The notes: generated by a model from the letters alone, not told the origin. Counted from the first letter of the stretch, positions 1 to 11,251 are shown. The stretch is 64,000 bases of DNA from Symsagittifera roscoffensis (GCF_963678635.1 NC_087062.1:44470395-44534394), one strand, 5' to 3'. Numbers and translations are program-made.

Positions 1-1749
1 TGTTCTAAAATGCCCTCATCATTTCGTCGAGAAACAGAGCAACGCTTAACAAGGAATATAGTCACCTAGAAGACTACCTACATCAAGTACCGGAGATCAC
101 CTACACCGCAGAGCAACAGGAGGGCAGCCCTTGTCGGTGGAAAGCAGAACAAAAAGTCACCTTGTACAAACATCATGAATCAAATTTACAATCATCAATT
201 TGAATTAAGAAAACTAATTAAATGAAATTTTACCGAAATAAAATTTCCGGCAAATAAGCCGACAAAAATTTCCGGCAAATAAGCCGACAAAAGCGGGACC
301 CAGAACCCGATTGCAATACCCTTGCCTATCGCAAAGGTATTTATTGACGATTATCGAATGATGAAGTTGACAGAGCAACTTTGAAAAACTTTGACTGGAC
401 AAATTGGATAAAAACAAAAGAACACCGATGAAGCGCAACTAAATCGCACAAAAAAAAGTAGCGGACGCAACTTTATGAACATGTGCTCTACTTTATTTAT
501 TCATGCGATAGCACGATTGATTCGGATAAGCATCGGGTTAAAACAGAATGATGAAAGCAGCCATTGTACGTTCTATCTCCCGCTTGTCAATATTCCAAAC
601 TTAGTATGATGACGATAAAAAATATGATGAAACTAGCAAACAAGTTAAACTGTATATCGAAATACTGTGAACAGAAGTTTTCGCAGTTGATCAATGGGAA
701 TTTATTCAAACCCAATAAAAAAAAATCGATTGCTAACAAAACTTATTATCGGCGCTTTATTTGTTTTTACTTCAATCTGTTCAGTCAGTTGGGAGAGCAA
801 GATTATTAAAGCCCGAAATTTGGAAGAACAATTATAAAAAAGCGTGTCGAAAAAATATTGAAAAAAAACTTGGCGAACCAAAATTTTCGTATGTTTCAAT
901 GAAAGACACTTAGGGCCCAGCTAAAGCAGGAGATAGGTGTTTGATGTTTTTTGAGCTTGTTATACTGATGCCGGACAAAATGCGTAAATTCAACACTTGG
1001 ACTTTGCCTAAGACCTTAGTTAGTTGCTCCTCTAATAAAACAGAAAAGAGTGAAAACTTTTGAGATGTCGAAACTGATTAGGTTCGCCCTGATATCGCGC
1101 TGCCATCGGAGAAAATGCAGGGGACTGAGCTTCCCATTGGCCACCACCGTCGGTGACGAGAAGTGATAAGCCATACCGGCACGCACATTACGTCGATGAA
1201 GACAAGTTGTACCCTAGCTCGTGTGAGGGACAGATTCCCATTGGCCATCTTGACTTGATAGCGAGAATTACCCAGCCGCGACCAATCGTTGATGGTATGC
1301 TGTACCCTAGCAGTGTGTCTTACTAACCGCATCTACAGTCGACACGGAAAATAACCGACTAGCCCTTCTTTCTTACCTTATCTCGATGTTTGCAAACGAG
1401 TTTGTTCAGTGGACTACTGATTTCTTTTCGGTGGCCCACAATATTTCGCGACAGCTCTAACAACTTATTCTCAGGTTATTGTAATGAGGAAAAAGATTCA
1501 ACTGGTTTTCGATAGAGCAGGTAAATATATTCCGGAATATTAGTACATTTATCCTACTCCGAAACTCATTTTTTGAAAGATCTTAGCGTGATTTATACAG
1601 TCTGAAAAATTACCACGCTTGATGATTACTTAAACATCAAGCCGTCTCAAATATTGTTATTCATTTGATATACAGGATTTATTGTAGATCATCGCATCAA
1701 TTAGAAAACTTATTACTCCAAATCTGCAACTACATTACAATCGCTTACC
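1..1749. other. Intergenic or decayed sequence, no clear gene
   Basis: No convincing coding region is visible. A 25-bp direct duplication lies at about 242-291 (unit containing TTTCCGGCAAATAAGCC). A motif at 308-338 recurs at 62049-62077. Around 1078-1332 the - strand is open for 84 codons and vaguely recalls retroelement protease flanks, but no catalytic motif is present, so no gene is called. Confidence 0.5.
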
Positions 1750-2670
1750 ACATATTTTAAAGCCCGAATCAAGGAAAGAAATTTGGCGTCACAAAAATTT
1801 GGCGTCACAAGCAGTTCTCTCGCAGCCAAAAGTGGCTTGGGCGTTTCTTCCGCTCGTCTACTAGCTTTACCCGCTTTCTTAGCCTCAGCAGTAGGAGCGA
1901 AAAATGCCTTCAGCGAAATTTTTGGTTTGGAGCATGTGGATCGAACCTGTGATGATGCGCTTAAACAGTGGTTTGAACTTGGAAAAATTGAAATGGCTCC
2001 GGAAAACGAAACCCAAAAAAATTGGACAGAGCCAATTTTTGACAGCGAAATTGCAGACTTGATTTTACGACTGGAACCAACGGACGTAAAATGATTCAAC
2101 GCGTTCCAAGATAGATTTGGCTCCCAATGGTTGAACGTCATCACGTGCAAAAATTTAAGGTTAAAACTGTCAAACCAATAACTCAGAATTGCAATAGGAA
2201 TTCGATTAGGCTCAAAAAATTGCTAACGGCATAAATTCGTGTGCGGAATATGGTTGGCATGGTCTTTCTAGCCTCAAAAGTGCAGGGAGATTCTCTAGGC
2301 ATTCAGACCAGAATGCCCTTATAAAGCAGAGTTTATCTTCTACTCTTATTACGTCTGTTTTAGAACCACGACACTTCTACAGGACCAATCAGAAGCGACC
2401 AGACGGTTTGACGCTCGTTCCATGGGTTGTTGGTAAGCAGCTCTTGTGGGATGTAGCGGTAGAAGACTCCTTAGCTCCTAGTAGGATTAGTGCCGGGTCT
2501 GTTTGTAACCCTAGTACGGCTGCCGCTGAAGCGGAAGAACGTAAAAATGACATGTATAAAGACTTAGTAGATGATGGGTATCTTTATCAACCGCTAGCTT
2601 TTGAGATTCAGGGCGCGGCCGGCCCAAGCCCAGAAATTTTCATGAGCAAGCTTTGTACGAACCTAAGCAT
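1750..2670 (+). pseudogene. Decayed C-terminal part of a reverse-transcriptase-type retroelement polyprotein
   Basis: Two open stretches (1783-2094 and 2408-2690) are linked through the other frames by homologous-looking sequence. After 2094 the frame shifts and stays readable, with an in-frame TAA near 2180, then becomes Ser/His-rich and runs into the second stretch. The second stretch holds an RPDG...WD pattern (RPD, about 15 residues, then D), which resembles the restriction-like endonuclease motif of R2/NeSL-type non-LTR elements. No reverse transcriptase core is present, so only the 3' end survives. The + strand coding sequence stops where the opposite-strand element begins (about 2671), so this copy was probably the target of that insertion. 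Assignment to a retroelement tail is fairly safe; the exact clade is an inference. Confidence 0.55.
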
Positions 2671-2729
2671 ATGTTGTTGTTGTTGTGAATTTTCAGGAGG
2701 ATACTGATGGGATGATATCCCCAAAGTTC

Positions 2730-3920
2730 TCAAAATTTTGTCCAGTTATTTCGGCACATGTTGCAGTCACAGAAGAGGACCCATGTGCACTTGTTTTGTT
2801 CTGAGAATTGATCGTCGAAAAACTTCCACATCATCTGTATCAATCTTCGCTTTAAGCCTCGCATTTCTCGAAATTCAATTTTCTGATTTAGTCGGTTTAT
2901 TAGACGGCACGTCCTGAATGTAAACTCTCCTCTAGCTTTTTCAGTTCTGGTCTTGTTTAGGTTGAAAATTTCTTTCATTCTTCCTGGATTTTCAATTTTT
3001 GCCGGGAGCTTAATGTGATCGTTTTCTTCATGCATGAATTTCGCCATCATCAGTAACTCGTTCAGCTGGAGAAACAACGCCAGAGGCAGGATGTTTAACA
3101 ATCTCAGCTGCTCTGTATAGTCAGAATCGTTTCCCGTGATCCATTTTAAGACTTTCTTTTGGAACCTTTCTAATCTCCTTAAGTCGCTTCTTGAGATATT
3201 GCAAATAATTAGACCATAGGTTAGAAGAGGAAGTATTAAGGATTTGTACAGACCAAGTTTTATGCGCATTTTGACTTTGAATTCTAAGTTTCTGCGGATG
3301 CAATAGAACGTTTTATTCGCTTTCGACATTCTTGAGTCAATATGGGTTGTCCATGTTAAATGTTTGGACACATGTATTCCTAGATCCTTTATCACATTCG
3401 AGCTTTCCACTGCTGTTTCACAAAGAATAAATTCGTGTTGATTTCCTCTAAATTCGACTTTAAAACATTTGTCCCGTGCCAGACTCATCTTGTTTTTGTC
3501 TACCCAGTTTTCAACGCTTTTTAGGTCCTGCTGGATGTCCTTTGTGTCTACATTCACTGCTAGTAATTTTAGGTCGTCTGCAAAGATAAATGGGTCACTA
3601 AATTTCAATACTTCAGGAAGATCATTTATGAAAATACAGAAGAATAATGGACCAATCAACGATCCTTGTGGTACGCCACTTGTAATTTCTAAAGTTTCTG
3701 ATGAGAAATTGTCAGCACGAACAAATTGTTTCCTGTTGCTGAGATAGTCTGCGATTATTTCAAGGAAACAGCCTCCAACTCCAATGTTGCTCATTTTCTT
3801 TAGTAGTTCGTAATGCGGGACTTTGTCGAATGCCTTAGAGAAGTCGGTATAGAATGCGATCACATGGTTTTCAGCGTTATTGTCAATTGCTTGGTAGATT
3901 TTTTTCAAGAAAGATAACAT
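2730..3920 (-). pseudogene. Reverse transcriptase core and C-terminal domain (non-LTR element)
   Basis: The 396-codon stretch contains the RT palm blocks in order: DFSKAFD (first catalytic Asp, about residue 27), SGVPQGS, and FADD (about residues 113-116, the YADD-box equivalent with Phe). Downstream lies the C-terminal segment with LTYG and RRLERFQKKVLKW, typical of CR1/Jockey-clade proteins. The polymerase residues are intact even though the whole ORF is broken upstream. The start codon is internal to the domain and is not the natural start. Confidence 0.85.
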
Positions 3921-3932
3921 GTTTGTAATAAC

Positions 3933-4181
3933 TTAACGGTTTTTAACAAAACCGTGCTGACTTCTTGTGAGAAATTTGATGAAATGGTCATACAACGCTG
4001 GATACATGCATTTTTCCAGGAGTTTACTCATGATATTGGGGAGTGACACCGGCCGGTAGTTTTTCATTAGTCGTTTGTCATCTTTCTTGTAAATAGGCGA
4101 CACAGCCGCAACTTTCCATTTCTCTGGTATTTTCCTTAACCTCTTGATGTTTTTAAAAACGCAATGCAAAATTGTGGTCAT
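3933..4181 (-). pseudogene. Reverse transcriptase, N-terminal blocks (non-LTR element)
   Basis: It contains the RT block with P-x-x-WK, then YKKDDKR, NYRPVSL and QHGF, which are the canonical first blocks of non-LTR reverse transcriptases. It ends at an in-frame TAA directly after GFVKNR. The next codons continue the same frame into the main RT stretch, so this is a nonsense mutation and not a natural end. Confidence 0.8.
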
Positions 4182-4741
4182 TTCTCTGGCCGTTCGCTGG
4201 AAGAAAATTGGTGGGAGTCCATCTGGGCCCCGCGATTTGTTATGTCCAGCTCTGTTATAATTTGGTTTAAATATGTTTTTGAGATACTGAAGTTACTCAA
4301 TATCGTGTTTTCGCACTTCATGTCACTGAGGTTGAAGCTTGATTTGGGCGACAATACAGAGTGAAAATATTCATTCAAAAAGTTCACTTTTTCTTTGGCT
4401 TTGGAAACAGCTATTTCGTCCTTGATCATATTCTTTGGGAGAGTTTCTGATTTTTTCAGACTCTTAAAGTGTTTGAAAATTAAATGTGTGTTACGAGTGG
4501 ACATCAAAATTTCCTGATAGTTTATTCTATCTTCCTCTGCTGCTTCTTCCACCATTTTATCTAGAGATAGAATGAGATTTCTGCGGTAGCTTGTAGGTTT
4601 CAATTTGTATATTCTAGTTTGTGTTTGCAGTTTGTTCATGATGTTTGAGGTACTTGGCGTAACCCATGGCGGAAGTGATTGGCGACGTCTCGTTCTTCTA
4701 GGCACATGTTGGTTTACCAAATTTTCCAAATAGTCGCACAT
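4178..4741 (-). pseudogene. Linker region between endonuclease and reverse transcriptase
   Basis: This 187-codon open stretch is basic and helical, as expected for the region joining endonuclease and reverse transcriptase in Jockey/CR1-type proteins. It includes an RRTRRRQSLPPW motif near its start. Its last codons run into the wrong frame. Sequence encoding DGLPPIFFQ (the typical entry to the RT domain) continues in the frame of the next open stretch, which shows a single-base frameshift near 4225. Confidence 0.6.
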
Positions 4742-4778
4742 TCTATTGATGTTTGTGTGACATACTGGTGAGAAAGGC

Positions 4779-5624
4779 TCACTTAGTATTGATTTCGTTA
4801 TAGTCCACGCTACTTAAGCTTCGAAAGTTTTCAATAGCGATCTTTACCTCATGGTGAAGACATTCAATTAGAATGCTGATTGCTTTGTAGTCGGAGCAAT
4901 TGTAAATTTTTGAGAAATTTTCGTCAGGAGTCGCATGAATGTGACAATTTTTGAATAATGTAATGTCTAGGGTGTTTTTGCCACAAGTTGGAAAATCTAT
5001 TGCCTGCTCGAACTGATGTTGCTCGATTAGTTCAATTATTGAGTTTTCTTCATTTTCCGTGCTACTATAGTCAATCCAGGTTGCATTTGGAAAATTTACA
5101 TCTCCGCAAATAAGTGTTGCAGTTGATTGATTTGATTTCTCGATTTCATTTAAAATTTGTGCGAAATCGCCTAGACAATAGCGATATTTGCTGCTCGAAG
5201 GTGGATTGTAAAAACAGCAGACAATAATTCGTTTATCGTTTATTTGGATGCTGCAAGTTAAACAACATTCAGGTTGCTTATTTGGCAACATTTTAGATGA
5301 AAACGTTTGTTTCACTGCCATTAGTACTCCACCGTGCAAATTTTGATCTTTGGCTGTTTGTCGTTCTGATCTATAAATACTGTATTCATTTAGCAGCACC
5401 CAGAGTAGGCAGCGTTTTAAAACAGAGAATCTCCCTGGCAATACAGATTGCGAACGCCGCTTGCGTACTCGGAACAAAAAATGACAAAATAACTTTCGAC
5501 GAAATTTTTTATTTGTAACACAATTATATTTGTAAATTATATTTTCTGGTGTCGAGTTGCGTGTTCTTACTGAAGAAACGTAACCCGTATCGAGTTTAAT
5601 TGTAAGGAAATCAACACATGTCAT
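4779..5624 (-). pseudogene. Apurinic-like endonuclease domain of the non-LTR element
   Basis: This is the N-terminal part of the element's second ORF. The C-terminal two thirds read as an endonuclease/exonuclease/phosphatase fold: an HGGVLMAVK segment, a CGDVNFP motif (the GDxN block) about 60 residues later, and CSDYKAI in place of the catalytic SDH block. In that last motif the usual His is Tyr, which would impair the nuclease. The first roughly 90 codons do not look like endonuclease sequence and are probably in the wrong frame, so the true N-terminus is damaged. A frameshift near 4780 separates it from the downstream linker. Confidence 0.65.
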
Positions 5625-5804
5625 CTTCTTTTATCATTATCACTACCATATCTAGAAAATTCCAAGGATTTTGAGTGGAATACGCGATGAAGGGACTCCT
5701 GACTGTAACCTCGGTTACTATGATACTTTTGACCTTCTGATTACCAATAAAAAATTTTCAAAAAATAGATGATTTTTGGTCATGAATATTTAATATCCTC
5801 ATAC

Positions 5805-6096
5805 CGGCACAATTGACATTAAGATTGATTGGTCCAAACTTTTCAACAGCTGTTAGAAGAGCATTTTTGATACTTTGATCATCTGTAACGTCTCCAGGTA
5901 AAAATAGACAATTTTCCCTGATGTTTCCATCAAGTTCAGAAATCAAAACTTCAGCATTTCCACAGGCATCTGGTAAATCAAAAATAGCTATTTTAGCCCC
6001 GTTATTCACAAGCCTTTTCACTGTAGCGGCTCCTAACCCTGATGCTCCACCTGAGACAAAACCAACTGCTTTTGACACACAATTCAAAATTGACAT
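5805..6096 (-). CDS. Short-chain dehydrogenase, HSD17B10 / 3-hydroxyacyl-CoA dehydrogenase type 2-like, first exon only
   Basis: Residues 10-20 give the NAD-binding glycine motif (SGGASGLG). IFDLPD follows with the Asp that selects NAD over NADP, and GDVTDD and NCAG complete the Rossmann half. This pattern is closest to the mitochondrial HSD17B10 family, which oxidises short branched 3-hydroxyacyl-CoA and steroids. The family is about 255-260 residues long, but only 97 codons are present. The ATG follows TTTATTTCAG directly, a typical nematode trans-splice acceptor. The coding sequence ends in phase 1 at 5805 with a good donor (G followed by GTATGA at 5804). No exon carrying the YxxxK active site is seen below it. 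That space holds the two non-LTR elements, so the gene is either split by a long intron reaching outside the window or truncated. Confidence 0.82.
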
Positions 6097-6110
6097 CTGA
6101 AATAAAAGTC
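6090..6110 (-). promoter_or_regulatory. Probable trans-splice acceptor before the dehydrogenase start
   Basis: On the - strand a T-rich stretch ending in TTTATTTCAG abuts the ATG at 6096. No upstream coding exon is visible, which favours spliced-leader addition over cis-splicing, as is usual in nematodes. This is an inference from position and consensus. Confidence 0.55.
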
Positions 6111-6703
6111 AATTAAAAGGGTCCATTCGGTCATGCGAATTTCTGTTTAAAGAAAGGCCGCACTAACGCCATTTTAGTGTTGTACATCAAAAAGTCAGAT
6201 TTATCATGGGAGAAAGACTTAAATTTCGGAAATCCGCAAGGTTGATACCTATGCATTACAGAAAAAGTAATTGATTCAATAGGGTTCAATAAATGTGAAA
6301 AATAAATGATTTACAATAAAAAATCTAAAAGAAACGGAATTCACGCCAGCACGATTTTATGTAGCTTCGTGTTAATAAAATTGAGATAATTTGATTTAGA
6401 GATTTTAGAACGTCATAAAAGACATTTCAAATTTATCCACCAAGCAAATTTAAGCGTTGTTACATAAGAATTTCGTGATATCTGCTTTCCCTTAAATTTC
6501 TGAGATTTTTAAAATCTTATTAAACGTTTCATTAAACAAAATTTTCGATTGCCATATTCTATATTTGTAACAGTCGCCTACTTAAGTCACATATGAAGTT
6601 AAAGAAAAATAGGCCCTATAACCATTGGCTCAAAAGTCAGGGACACTATCTCTTGTGTTTTTATACCTCAAACGGTCGGAGCCAATTCGGTTCACTTGCG
6701 ACA
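6111..6703. other. Intergenic, AT-rich
   Basis: This lies between the dehydrogenase exon and the first LTR. It would hold the upstream region of the dehydrogenase. No further motif is seen, except that GCCAATTCGG at 6681-6690 also occurs at 8637-8646 on the other side of the LTR pair. Confidence 0.5.
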
Positions 6704-7671
6704 TGAGGCTACAAACCGCGTTACAGCTTAAAGGCTACTACCAAAATACCCCCCCCCCTCACTCTACAAATAAGAACGCCCCCATGCTTAGGTCTCAAAG
6801 TACCCAAAACATACGAACGCCGTTAAAATCAGGGTGTAACATTCGGCCGAAAGATACATATCGACGGAAAATAAAGCTAGGTTCTAAGACGACTGGCCAA
6901 CGTCTAAACAGAGCTCTACATGCTTTTCACCGTCTCTACCAAGCCAGTACTTTCGGTGGTCTTTCTAACATCGGGTCGACAAAAACGTTACTGCTTTCAG
7001 CTTCGGTCAAAACACTCAAATTAACTAGATTACATGCAGAAATAGTGAGCTCATGGCTGGGTCTCAGTATCCCCAGACCACGAGGTCACTCCTTAAATCA
7101 GGGCTAGTACTATTTATTAAATTACTATTGTTTTTGTTCAGTAGATAAAAATCATCATCTCCATCGAAGATGGATCAACCCTTTCCCCCAACTCCTAGCT
7201 TCTCATCCTAGCAAAATGAATTCAGGTGTTAATTAAATTCAATTCAGGACATAATAGGGAAGCTAAAAATTTGTATAAGATGATAAAAGTTCCAGTCCCG
7301 AGACCACTCCGGATTCTTGAATCCGGGGAAATAAGACTCTTTATCTCCTTCCGGAAGGCTGTCTTCCACCCCTCACCGTTGTTCGCAACGGCCTTGCAAC
7401 TATTGTAGCGACACAATAGTTGCAACTCGGAACGGTCTCTGCTACTTCTGCAATTTGTTGTTTCTCGATCACAATTCTCGTTGTTATTGCTATCGCAACT
7501 AATGTTGTTGTGTTTTATTTCGGTTTTTTCTCTAAAATGGCCGTTTTTGACGTTTCTGAGAATTGTTACGTCATCAATTCGAATTTTTAAAATTTAGGAA
7601 TTTCCAAATCCTTCAGCCTTCCCGATTTGTCCAATAGTTCAAATAACGCTCCTATTCCTTCAGAATCGACA
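6704..7671 (-). repeat. LTR of copy M, outer copy (968 bp)
   Basis: It is a direct repeat of 7672-8640 with only a few differences: a C-run of 10 versus 11 and scattered single substitutions. With these edges it starts TGAGG and ends GACA on the + strand, which fits TG...CA LTR ends. It contains the conserved hairpin (7394-7425) and the palindromic box (about 7310-7327) shared with the LTR units of the array. Confidence 0.7.
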
Positions 7672-8640
7672 TGAGGCTACAAACCGCGTTACAGCTTAAA
7701 GGCTACTACCAAAATACCCCCCCCCCCTCACTCTACAAATAAGAACGCCCCCATGCTTAGGTCTCAAAGTACCCAAAACATACGAACGCCGTTAAAATCA
7801 GGGTGTAACATTCGGCCGAAAGATACATATCGACGGAAAATAAAGCTAGGTTCTAAGACGACTGGCCAACGTCTAAACAGAGCTCTACATGCTTTTCACC
7901 GTCTCTACCAAGCCAGTACTTTCGGTGGTCTTTCTAACATCGGGTCGACAAAAACGTTACTGCTTTCAGCTTTGGTCAAAACACTCAAATTAACTAGATT
8001 ACATGCAGAAATAGTGAGCTCATGGCTGGGTCTCAGTATCCCCAGACCACGAGGTCACTCCTTAAATCAGGGCTAGTACTATTTATTAAATTACTATTGT
8101 TTTTGTTCAGTAGATAAAAATCATCATCTCCATCGAAGATGGATCAACCCTTTCCCCCAACTCCTAGCTTCTCATCCTAGCAAAATGAATTCAGGTGTTA
8201 ATTAAATTCAATTCAGGACATAATAGGGAAGCTAAAAATTTGTATAAGATGATAAAAGTTCCAGTCCCGAGACCACTCCGGATTCTTGAATCCGGGGAAA
8301 TAAGACTCTTTATCTCCTTCTGGAAGGCTGTCTTCCACCCCTCACCGTTGTTCGCAACGGCCTTGCAACTATTGTAGCGACACAATAGTTGCAACTCGGA
8401 ACGGTCTCTGCTACTTCTGCAATTTGTTGTTTCTCGATCACAATTCTCGTTGTTATTGCTATCGCAACTAATGTTGTTGTGTTTTATTTCGGTTTTTTCT
8501 CTAAAATGGCCGTTTTTGACGTTTCTGAGAATTGTTACGTCATCAATTCGAATTTTTAAAATTTAGGAATTTCCAAATCCTTCAGCCTTCCCGATTTGTC
8601 CAATAGTTCAAATAACGCTCCTATTCCTTCAGAATCGCCA
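7672..8640 (-). repeat. LTR of copy M, inner copy (969 bp)
   Basis: It is nearly identical to 6704-7671 and abuts it with no internal sequence between. It ends GCCA where the outer copy ends GACA. Tandem LTRs without internal sequence can arise from LTR-LTR recombination or unequal exchange. The conserved hairpin lies at 8363-8394. Confidence 0.7.
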
Positions 8641-9554
8641 ATTCGGAAGGTTCGCTGCTAAAAACTCGAAATTGCTGCGTTTGCATTTTGATGCATTCTG
8701 GTCGAATGTCACATACTCCTCGGACAGTCCGGTCAATGTCCTCATTGAATCTCGCAATGTTCGTAAAATAGGTACAGTGTCATCGAACAGAATTTACAAA
8801 ATGCACGAAATCACTTTTATCCGCGTCACATCAACTCACTGCAGAATATAATTGGCATCATACTACATCACTATAGCCTTCAAATTCTTTCATTAATCTG
8901 CACATTGAGGATATGACCTAAGATAAAAAAAAAACATCTTTTCTGACTTCCAATGTCAATGTCCTGACTAAAAACTTCTTCTCCTAGATTTTTAAAAGAC
9001 GTTGGTTTGCAGGACAGTCCTGCCAACCAACAAGCTAAAATTATCCTACTATGCTCCTTCCCTTCGGAAATCTTGCTTGTTATTGTCCTGAATATTAAAA
9101 CTAAGAAACTCTGTGCTTAGAAAGAACAACGAAACAATCTCCTTTTTCGAGAGATTACCCAAGCCTTTCATATCACCACAAAGTGATCAGTTCTCCTAGT
9201 TGATTAAAAACAGTCATGCAGGCTAGAATATTTAAATATACTCTTTCACTCAAACCTTTCTAAATAAATAATAAGTAAGTGTCTCTAGAGCCACTAACTA
9301 AAACCAAAATGCAAATTTACAAATGCAACAAGTTCTTTAATGTTCAAAGCTCAACTAAATGTTTCAGTTTTCAATTACAACTTGGTTGCTTAGTTTCTCA
9401 CTTGAGTTTTTCACACACATAAAATAATTCTGAGTTTTAATTTCTTCTTCTTCGTCACTCCTTTGTCTTCTTCTTTTTCATCGTTTAGAATTTCTAAAAC
9501 TTCTAAACTCTTCTAATTTTCTTTCTTTTTGCGTCTTGTTCTTTCGACCGTTTG
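8641..9554 (-). other. Non-coding 3' region of copy M
   Basis: No open reading frame of note. Several blocks match the region 42060-42690 before the LTR of copy P when read on the opposite strand, for example the segments around 8720-8780 and 8900-8960. This identifies the stretch as the element's 3' untranslated region and not as host sequence. Confidence 0.65.
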
Positions 9555-9935
9555 TCAATGTTCCATCTCTTCCTCTTGTGACACTGACTCTGCACTCTCA
9601 GTTCCTGTGTCTTGCAACACATGGTTAGCTATTCTGACGCTGTTGGAAGCAGTCCTCCAACACTTCTGCTCTTCTACCCTCTGTTTGCAACAAGGTAGGG
9701 GATCCACGTTAGATTCTCTGTTTCGGCAGAAGCTGTTGTGGAGACACAACGTCACGTTTCTCTCCAAATCTTCCTTCAACACCTCTTCCTTCTCCTTTCC
9801 ACTACGTTGACTCGACCTGGAAATTCTCGTTACAGCGGTGGTCACTGCATTCCGATGAGTCACGAAAGCTCGCTTGAAAGCTCCTGCTCCAATGTCCAGC
9901 TGATATTCACTGTACACTCTGCCGTGCTTCGACAT
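9555..9935 (-). pseudogene. C-terminal piece of the long reading frame of copy M
   Basis: This 126-codon stretch is rich in Glu, Lys and Ser and matches the + strand piece at 41480-41690 (shared AFKRAFVTH and EVLKEDLERNV). It overlaps the preceding piece in another frame, so a frameshift lies near 9900. It is the last coding part before the 3' region. No domain is recognised. Confidence 0.6.
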
Positions 9936-10384
9936 ATCTTCTTAGCATATTCGTACAACCATGCAGTCATGTTAGCCCTGAACCATGGCATCAATCGTCT
10001 TCTTGCCCATATCTTCTTCACTTCCATCGGAATGTTTAGAATCTTGAACATTGTCTCAAAAAGATCTAAATCTTTCAGACAATCCAATTTCCGCAACTGT
10101 TCCCTCGTTGGCGCTTCCTGTCTATTGTTCTCTCTTACGTGAGCTTCCAGCCATCGTATCGCCATTATAACTCCCACTATCACTATTGTTATGGGCTGTG
10201 ATGAGTCTGGTAAACCCATGGAGAGCAGCTCTCCAGAGTCCCAGATCAACACCAGATTATTACGCTCGGGATACCACCAAGTCTGCAGCAAGCAGTGGCA
10301 GGAAAACTCGTCATGTGTCAACATGATGCTCCTCCAATTGCGTTTTCCCGAAGCTTCTAGTAGTGGTTCCACTTCCATCATCAC
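9860..10384 (-). pseudogene. 3'-terminal conserved region of copy M, part 3
   Basis: A 174-codon stretch homologous to the C-terminal part of 40022-41391 (shared EVEPLLEASGKRNWRS and LIWDSGELLSM). It follows 10565-11251 after two nonsense codons (near 10567 and 10421) with coding sequence between them. Its last residues are out of frame relative to copy P. No known domain is recognised; the alternation of hydrophobic strands and helices suggests a folded globular domain. Confidence 0.65.
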
Positions 10385-10564
10385 TCGGTGGACTTCATCA
10401 TTCTCGTCTACTGTATTTTAATCTGTAACAGTTGATCCTCTCTGTTTCTGTCTCTCAAAGTCACTAAAGTTCCCACTCATGTATCCCATGAACTTCCTTC
10501 CCAGTATCGATTCCAACTCCTCCTTTGTTCTCTCTGGAACTGCTGAGAACATCTTACATAGCAA

Positions 10565-11251
10565 CTAGTAAAATTTTTCGGACATTCTCGTTAGTCTCAC
10601 ACACTTTGGCACTGAGAAGGCTTGATCCACGATCGTTCTCGTACTCTTCACATCCACAGCTACGAAATGCACCGGGTACCTGCTCTTGCACATTAGAGCC
10701 AAGGTCGAGCCCACTAAATATTGTGCTCCTGATGGTCTACAATAAGTCTCACTGTGTCTGATGTTCATTTCCGCCTCGATCGCTTCCCTCAATTTTCCTA
10801 TGTGTTTCTGCTCGGTTTGCAGAACTCCTGGGAATACTTCTACACTGATGGCTGTGACCATCTCATGTTTCTGTTCTAGATTCAATAGTGACTCTAAAGA
10901 ACTAAACATGCTGTAGAATCCTAGTGCAGTCACTAGATTCACCTCGGTTCCTCCATGGCAATCTGCGATCAGTTCCGTTTCCGTCCTTGCTTTCATCACG
11001 ACATTCCCAAACAATATCGTCAATTGCTTGTGCTGTCTCTCTAGGGTTTTCACACAGTCCAAACCTCCACAAACGTGACCTTCCAGTCCACAGACTTCAG
11101 CCAGACAGCTACCAGGTTTGACCCAGTCTTCTGGTCCCCAGCCAGGCAACTCCACTTTATCTTCCCCGTTGCTCCTAGAGCCCGTTATCATCACATTATA
11201 TATGATGTTCAGGTCACGCAGGTTACAGTCTGCATTCAGCTCCCTCTGCAC
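10565..11251 (-). pseudogene. 3'-terminal conserved region of copy M, part 2
   Basis: A 228-codon stretch that aligns along its length with the + strand copy at 40130-40860 (shared RELNADC, ELPGWGP, HKQLT, ELIADCHG, YPVHFVAVDVKST). The match across two separate copies shows that this was a real coding region of the element. It ends at a nonsense codon after EKFY; copy P reads straight through at the same place. The sequence has Cys and His residues but no regular zinc-finger spacing. Function unknown. Confidence 0.7.

Larger units (their letters stand above)
2671..5640 (-). mobile_element. Non-LTR retrotransposon (endonuclease plus reverse transcriptase), inactive
   Basis: On the - strand an endonuclease-like region is followed by a linker and a complete reverse transcriptase region. 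The 3' end carries a short CAA trinucleotide run (about 2671-2687 on the + strand as TTG repeats), consistent with the simple-repeat tails of CR1-like elements. The 5' boundary near 5640 is estimated from loss of coding character. The reading frame is broken at least three times: a frameshift near 4780, a frameshift near 4225, and an in-frame TAA near 3932. The element can therefore not be autonomous. It sits between the + strand retroelement remnant and the dehydrogenase exon. Confidence 0.8.

Noticed and set aside
1078-1332. Retroelement protease on the - strand
   Set aside because: No DTG or DSG active-site motif and no flanking pol sequence.
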